From: Pinus tabuliformis
Lineage: Eukaryota; Streptophyta; Pinopsida; Pinales; Pinaceae
Direction: 5' to 3'
Length of the DNA: 64,000 bases
Assembly: GCA_031772625.1 (NCBI GenBank)
Contig: CM062819.1
Location: 827,111,503 to 827,175,502 of the forward strand
How positions within the stretch are numbered: position 1 is the first letter of the stretch; every line of letters begins with the position of its first letter. The position numbers and the translations under genes are program-made. The notes beneath the pieces are model-generated. The model saw nothing but the letters and a program-made list of their open reading frames with translations, was not told the DNA's origin and made no database searches. Below are positions 59,400 to 64,000 of the stretch, in pieces.

Positions 59400-61010
59400 A
59401 AGGGTGGAAGGAAAGGCAGATGCCTTGGTTGAAATAAGTTCGGCCATTATGCGAAGGAGTATCCAACTGGCAGGGACACATCACTTGATGATGATAACAA
59501 TCATTCTAGGGACATCTTAAATTATCAGAGGAATGACAGGTAATGCAGGTCATCAAGGACATGGCTGACTCTTTAGAGAAAGCAAGGAACCCCAGATATG
59601 AAGAATCAAATGTTGTTTCTGATAAGATAAAGAAGTGTTAACTTGTATTGGCCCTCTCTTTCAGATTCTTTGGGAATATGGCTTATTGATTGTAGTGCTT
59701 CAAGGCACTCCATCAAATATAATGGTGCTCTTTCTCTAACTTGGTAGAGATGGAAACATTCGTTGGATTATACTTGGAGTTGATGCCACCTATCCTGAAA
59801 AGGGTGTTACCCCTCAATTGAATGAGGGTAACTCGATTCATTTACATAATCTCTTTTATGTACATGATCGCAAGAAGAACCTGCTGCCCATTTCGGTAAT
59901 GGAATTCAAAGGTTTTAGGGTGGCATTCATTGATGGAAAGGTACGTGTTTGAAAATAGAATTTTAAAAGATGCTTTTACTCGTGAGTTCAGGGTTGGCAA
60001 TTTGTATCAAATTGTAGAAATTCCATTGAGGACCATGTTAATTGACACATACCACCGAAGGTCTGTGAGTTAAATGATGACAGGGATTCCTGAATTAAAA
60101 ATGAGCATGAAGGTACATGTCTGAGATGCACCGAAGGAAAATCTCACAAGGGGACCATTCCCCTCATGTAGCAGGTCCACAGGTTTGGAAAAACCCAAGA
60201 AGGTTTGAGATTCATGATTGGGAATCTCATGTGTGCAGGTCGAAGAAAGCCCTCTATGGCTTGAACCAAATCACCACGGGTTTGATATGAGAGGATTGAT
60301 AGTTGTCAGATGAAGCTGAGATTCACTAAGAGTGAAGCCGATCCAAACCATTGTTTGAAGGTTGTGGATGATAGACCTCTCATACTGGCACCTTCTGAGA
60401 ACGACCTATTTCTGACATGTGCAGACCCTCTCACTTGCAGAAGTAAGAGGGAGTTGGATTCCAGATATGGAATGATAAACTGCAAGCCTATGACTACCTC
60501 GAGGATCTTAACGTTCAGAAGTTATATGGTGGTGATGTCGGACCAGATTTTGGAAATGCCTCTGAGTTTCATAAACTCATTTGCATTGATGTTCTTGGTG
60601 AACTTCCATCCGGATATATGTTTTACAGTTAGCATGGTGAGCTCATATTTGGTTGAGCCTCACTGATTGGTGCCAAGAATCTTCTGAGATATCTTCAGGG
60701 CACAATCTCTCATGGATTGAAATAAACTGCCGAAAATATGAAGCTGCATGATTATTCGAATGTTGACTGGGCAGGCAATGTGGAGGATCACTAGAGCACT
60801 TCTCAGTGCTGGTTCTTTTTGGGTTTTGCTTCAATATCATGGATAAGCAGGAAGCAGAAGGCGGTTGCTATAAGCATGACCGAGACCGAATACATAGCCA
60901 TGAGTATGACCTCGTATGAAGCTTCCTGGTTGTGGAAGCTCTTCAGTGAGCTATTTGTACACATGATGAATACCACTGTGATCCTCTGTGACAACCAGTA
61001 GGGGATTCAA
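59400..61010 (+). pseudogene. Gag-pol scraps of nested copia-type element
   Basis: A knuckle-like NKFGHYAKE lies near 59430-59470. A protease-like LWLIDCSASRHS is near 59685, then LHNLFYVHDRKKNLLPISVM near 59840. Later come an ALYGLNQ reverse transcriptase word near 60250, NLLRYLQGTISHGLK near 60670, and RNase H (ISRKQKAVAISMTETEYIA, WLWKLFSELF, VILCDNQ) near 60845-61000. The order is that of copia with large parts missing. Confidence 0.7.
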
Positions 61011-61739
61011 TTGTTGAGGAATCTCGTATTCAATGATTGCTCCAAGAGATAGACATTAGATACTACCTTATCTTGGATATGGTAATTTGATGAGTGAGGA
61101 GGCTCCATCACATTGAGACTGATGTACAGGTTGCAGACCATTTTTCAAAGCCCCGGGGAAAGGTCAAATCTGTGACTTTCCCGAACAACTTGGATTCATT
61201 GAGAGACCTTCTTATAAGGGTCCTGAATGTTGCATGCATTGAGCTCTAGGAGATCTGGGGGGCTTGGGGTACTTACTAGAGAAACACACAACCATAGGGC
61301 GACTCACCCTCCCCTAATGGTGCGTTTTGTACAGGGTGAATGGCTCAGCCTTCCCCTGTGATACCCTGTGGCGACTTTGGGACATGATGATTAGTTCTCT
61401 TGTGGGACAGGATGATTAGTTCTCATGTCGAGGCATCCTACCCATGCAGTCTGGGACTCATGGGAAGTACCTCTCATCTTATCAATGAGTAGGAAAACAG
61501 GGTTAGGGACGATTAGTAGTACTATCGATGGATGCATCGTTGTATCTACCATACTCCCTATGCTAGGATGACCTCCATTGATCTGGGATCAATATGAGTG
61601 GTTTGAGACACTCCCTTGTGATATTGATCTGGGATCAATGAAACTGACTTCGGGTTAGTAAGAGTGGTATGACACACTCTCCTCATATGAAACTGACTTT
61701 AGGTCAGTAGAGAATGGTATGAAACATTCTCGATCAATT

Positions 61740-61830
61740 CTTATTCTTCATGGTTCAGCAGAGCAGAGCTTAGCATAGCATAGTAGACAGAGTAGAGCAG
61801 AGTAGAGCAGAGCAGAGCAGTGCAAGGCAC
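61740..61830 (+). repeat. AGCAGAG/TAGAGCAG low-complexity repeat
   Basis: Short, imperfect repeats of AGCAG/AGAGTAGAGC words just before the 3' LTR of the nested copia element. Probably slippage-generated. Confidence 0.7.
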
Positions 61831-61897
61831 TAATGGCAGAGATAGTATTGTCAGACATATGGATCAATGGATGGAGTTCTCCCTAGTTGAGAGGGAG

Positions 61898-63588
61898 TAT
61901 TAAAATTGGCAACTAGGGCCAAACTCCATGTGGGTCATCTTATTAATGGCAGCTGATATTTTTCTTGGATCCCTCTCATCGAGAGGTGTAGGATTGATCT
62001 AAAGATCATTCGATTCCGATAAGTATTCATGGAGATATGAATTTATTAGTGTCATGGGACAATTCATCAAGGTCAGCCAACAACCAAATAAACCCCACTT
62101 GTGCTCAACATTTTAGTATAAATAGAGGTGGCCTTCAAGTCATTTCAACACACACTTGGGATATCTTCCTCTCTACTTGTCTTTGGGTTTCAGTAGGAGG
62201 AGAGATCCTAAGGGATAACGCTACCCTAATTTAGAGGGAGTGCCCTAGGCTCTACACTGCCCTAATGAAGAAGCCCTAGACACAGGAGGAAAGGGAGATC
62301 TATCATGGTGAAGGAGGCCTAACAACATACCCTAACGCAACCCTATGGAGAGGTCCTACACTGCCCTATGGAGAAAGCGTATACGCTATCCTAAGGATGA
62401 TATGGATATACCCTAGCCACATCAGCCTAGAAGAGAACAACAAGGAGTTAGGAGGTTATTCCCCATATCTTGAGGTGGAGAGGCAAGGGGAATGATTTGG
62501 GGTGGGTAGGTGAAGGAATATTCCTTAGAAGGGCTTCCGCAGCCAAGGGACAGCTTGTTGTAGCAATTCGTAGTAGATAAGAGGAGGCCGAAGGGTGGAA
62601 TAGGGGTTAGAATAGCCGAGCATTGTAGCCAAGGCTTTCCTCCCCTTAGAAAGGCAACCACAGTTGTGGAGGGCTATTTTGGCAACATTTTGAAGGCTTT
62701 TAGGACTACTGTTAGAATGCCCTAACCAGTCATGCAATGCAGCAAACAGAGAAGCTCCAAAACAGTGATGATGACACATTGAAGCAAAATGATGATGGAA
62801 GTAGCAATGATGATGAATGTTGCAATATGATGGGTATAGTGATGAAGTGTATCATAGCACAATGAGGGGCAGCACAATGGTGAGGTGCAGCAGTATGATA
62901 TAGCAAGTTCATGGTGCTACAAGTATAGCACATTGGTACAACAGCATGCAAGGGACAACAAACTAACATTGGGACAGTTGTATGGTACTTAGCAGCAAGT
63001 ACACCAAGCATGCAATGGTACAACAAGCATGCAAGGGACAACAAGCAAGCAATGGGACAACAAACATGGACAACTTGGTTCAACCATGACACATGGGACA
63101 ACAGTACAACATTAGGTGCAGCAATCACGAGGTCCAGCATTGTGATGATGGGTGCAGCATGACGACGAGATGTAACACGATGATATGTGAAGGAGTCACC
63201 TTGGAGAATCATTTGAAGCAGCATGTCTTCAATTGATCTCATGTATCATCTTCTTAGAGATGATCTATGCTCTCATCTAGATAAGTCAAAGTGTGGACTT
63301 CAGTTGTAAATGTGCTCTCTCTCTCTCTCCCTCTCTCTCTCTGTGTGCTGAACTATTGAAGAAAATATAAGAAGAATTGATCAAGGGTTTCCCCACATTG
63401 GGATTTGTCCCTGGCTAGCGCCACATCTTGTGTCCTCTTGACTTGACTTGTCTTCTGCAATTTATATTTATGTTCTATCTACAGATTACTTTAATGCTGA
63501 TGTGATTGCTAATCTGGAAAAGATATTGAGCTAACTGTGAAGATTCAAATAAATTTCTCTCTAGCATACAACATACCTAAAATTAACA
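61898..63588 (+). repeat. 3' LTR of nested copia-type element
   Basis: The partner of 57430-59188, with the same TATA box (62117-62125) and a longer (CT)n run near 63314-63342. It follows a purine tract and precedes GTGAC. Confidence 0.92.
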
Positions 63589-63593
63589 GTGAC

Positions 63594-64000
63594 TAAGGAA
63601 GAAGTGTACATAGAGCAACCTCAAGGTTTTAAGGTCCATGGAAGAGAGTATCACGTTTACAGATTAAAGAAATCCTTGTATGGACTTAAGCAAGCATCGA
63701 GAGCCTAGTATACATGAATTGATAGTTATTTGACAAGACTTGGTTTCTCCAAAAGTGATGTTGATCCAAACATGTATTTCAAGGTCAAGAAGAATGAATA
63801 TATGATTATATTATTGTATGTTGATGACTTATTTTTGGTAGGTTTGGAGCAGTTCATTATTTAAAGTAAGGAGTTGGTATATGAATTTGATATGAAGGAT
63901 CTTGGTTTGCTGCACTACTATTTGGGACTAGAAGTATGGAAAAATCTCGACGATATCTTTATTGGTCAAGGAAAATGTATTATCAAGATCCTGCAGAAGT
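63594..64000 (+). pseudogene. Reverse transcriptase remnant, right part, of the interrupted copia element
   Basis: The catalytic half of copia reverse transcriptase: YIEQPQGFKVHGREYHVYRL, KKSLYGLKQASRA, LLYVDDLFLVG and MKDLGLLHYYLGLEV. The window ends inside it. It is decayed. Confidence 0.88.

Larger units (their letters stand above)
57425..63593 (+). mobile_element. Nested copia-type element with about 1.7-kb LTRs, strongly decayed
   Basis: The LTRs are 1759 bp (57430-59188) and 1691 bp (61898-63588), both from a T(G/A)TTAAAATTGG start to AATTAACA. The flanks are GTGAT and GTGAC, a one-mismatch duplication. A primer-binding site TGGTATCAAAGTTGAGG follows the 5' LTR and the purine tract GAGAGGGAG precedes the 3' LTR. 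The interior is only 2.7 kb, with scraps of gag, protease, reverse transcriptase and RNase H and no integrase that I can see. The protein-coding part has many breaks, so it is a deletion derivative. Confidence 0.9.
47443..64000 (+). mobile_element. Ty1/copia element, interrupted by two later insertions and running past the window end
   Basis: The element starts with an LTR of about 416 bp, has an initiator-Met-type primer site at 47859 (TGGTATCAAAGC), then gag, protease and integrase. It is interrupted at 49771-56022 and again at 57430-63588. Both insertions have recognisable duplications (AGTCT/AGTCC and GTGAT/GTGAC), so the host sequence on the two sides is clearly one element. The 3' end lies outside the window. 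Its gag knuckle region (MSKVQCYQCHKFFHYRHDC) resembles that of the gag-only family on the left. It is decayed, with several breaks. Confidence 0.88.

Noticed and set aside
1-64000. Search for tRNA, rRNA and CRISPR-like arrays
   Set aside because: No cloverleaf-consistent tRNA, no rRNA core sequence and no regularly spaced repeats were noticed; the tRNA-like words seen are retroelement primer-binding sites.

Overview
The window is nuclear DNA of a large-genome land plant, almost entirely built of nested, decayed LTR retrotransposons. Support comes from Ty1/copia and Ty3/gypsy gag-pol remnants, initiator-Met-type primer sites, a chromovirus chromodomain and a giant Tat/Ogre-like element. The many old insertions and very low gene density suit a gymnosperm such as a conifer, but that is inference. 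I see no intact host gene, no structural RNA gene and no CRISPR.

Layout. (1) 1-16182: two copies of one gag-only, pol-less LTR family, about 1.1 kb LTRs and a 3.0-3.2 kb interior, nested head-on. The plus-strand copy has its 5' LTR at the window edge and its 3' LTR at 15065-16182. The minus-strand copy at 1493-12330 lies inside it and is itself split by a short-LTR copia element at 5315-10920 (site duplication CCCTT). (2) 16732-17832: a solo LTR (AATAC duplication). (3) 17932-20674: a miniature chromovirus with shuffled pol scraps, a chromodomain and a 122-bp tandem repeat. (4) 20680-22813: nothing recognised apart from an 84-bp tandem duplication.

(5) 22819-43970: the centrepiece, a 21.15-kb Ty3/gypsy element with a perfect GGATC duplication and LTRs of 7.2 kb. 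Each LTR carries its own GC-rich promoter with ACGT-core sites and two long reading frames: a globular protein of about 430-450 residues and a coiled-coil protein. The interior holds gag, protease, an additional RNase H placed before reverse transcriptase, the usual RNase H, and integrase. It is the youngest-looking insertion here; a hand count over one LTR reading frame gives under 2% difference.

(6) 43976-47442: intergenic sequence with an unrecognised minus-strand coding-like fragment. (7) 47443-64000 and beyond: a plus-strand copia element interrupted twice. One insertion is a 6.25-kb unclassified element (49771-56022) with TGTTACC/GGTAACA ends, which holds a solo LTR and a 348-bp-arm palindrome. 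The other is a decayed copia element with about 1.7-kb LTRs (57430-63588). The host copia resumes at 63594 and leaves the window.

Nothing here looks like a cooperating host pathway. The biology is the life cycle and relative age of the retroelements: gag-only elements that must borrow pol, a giant element with LTR-encoded proteins, and a layered insertion history. Retroelements are reported as fossils; boundaries rest on TG/CA ends, target-site duplications and primer-binding sites read by eye.
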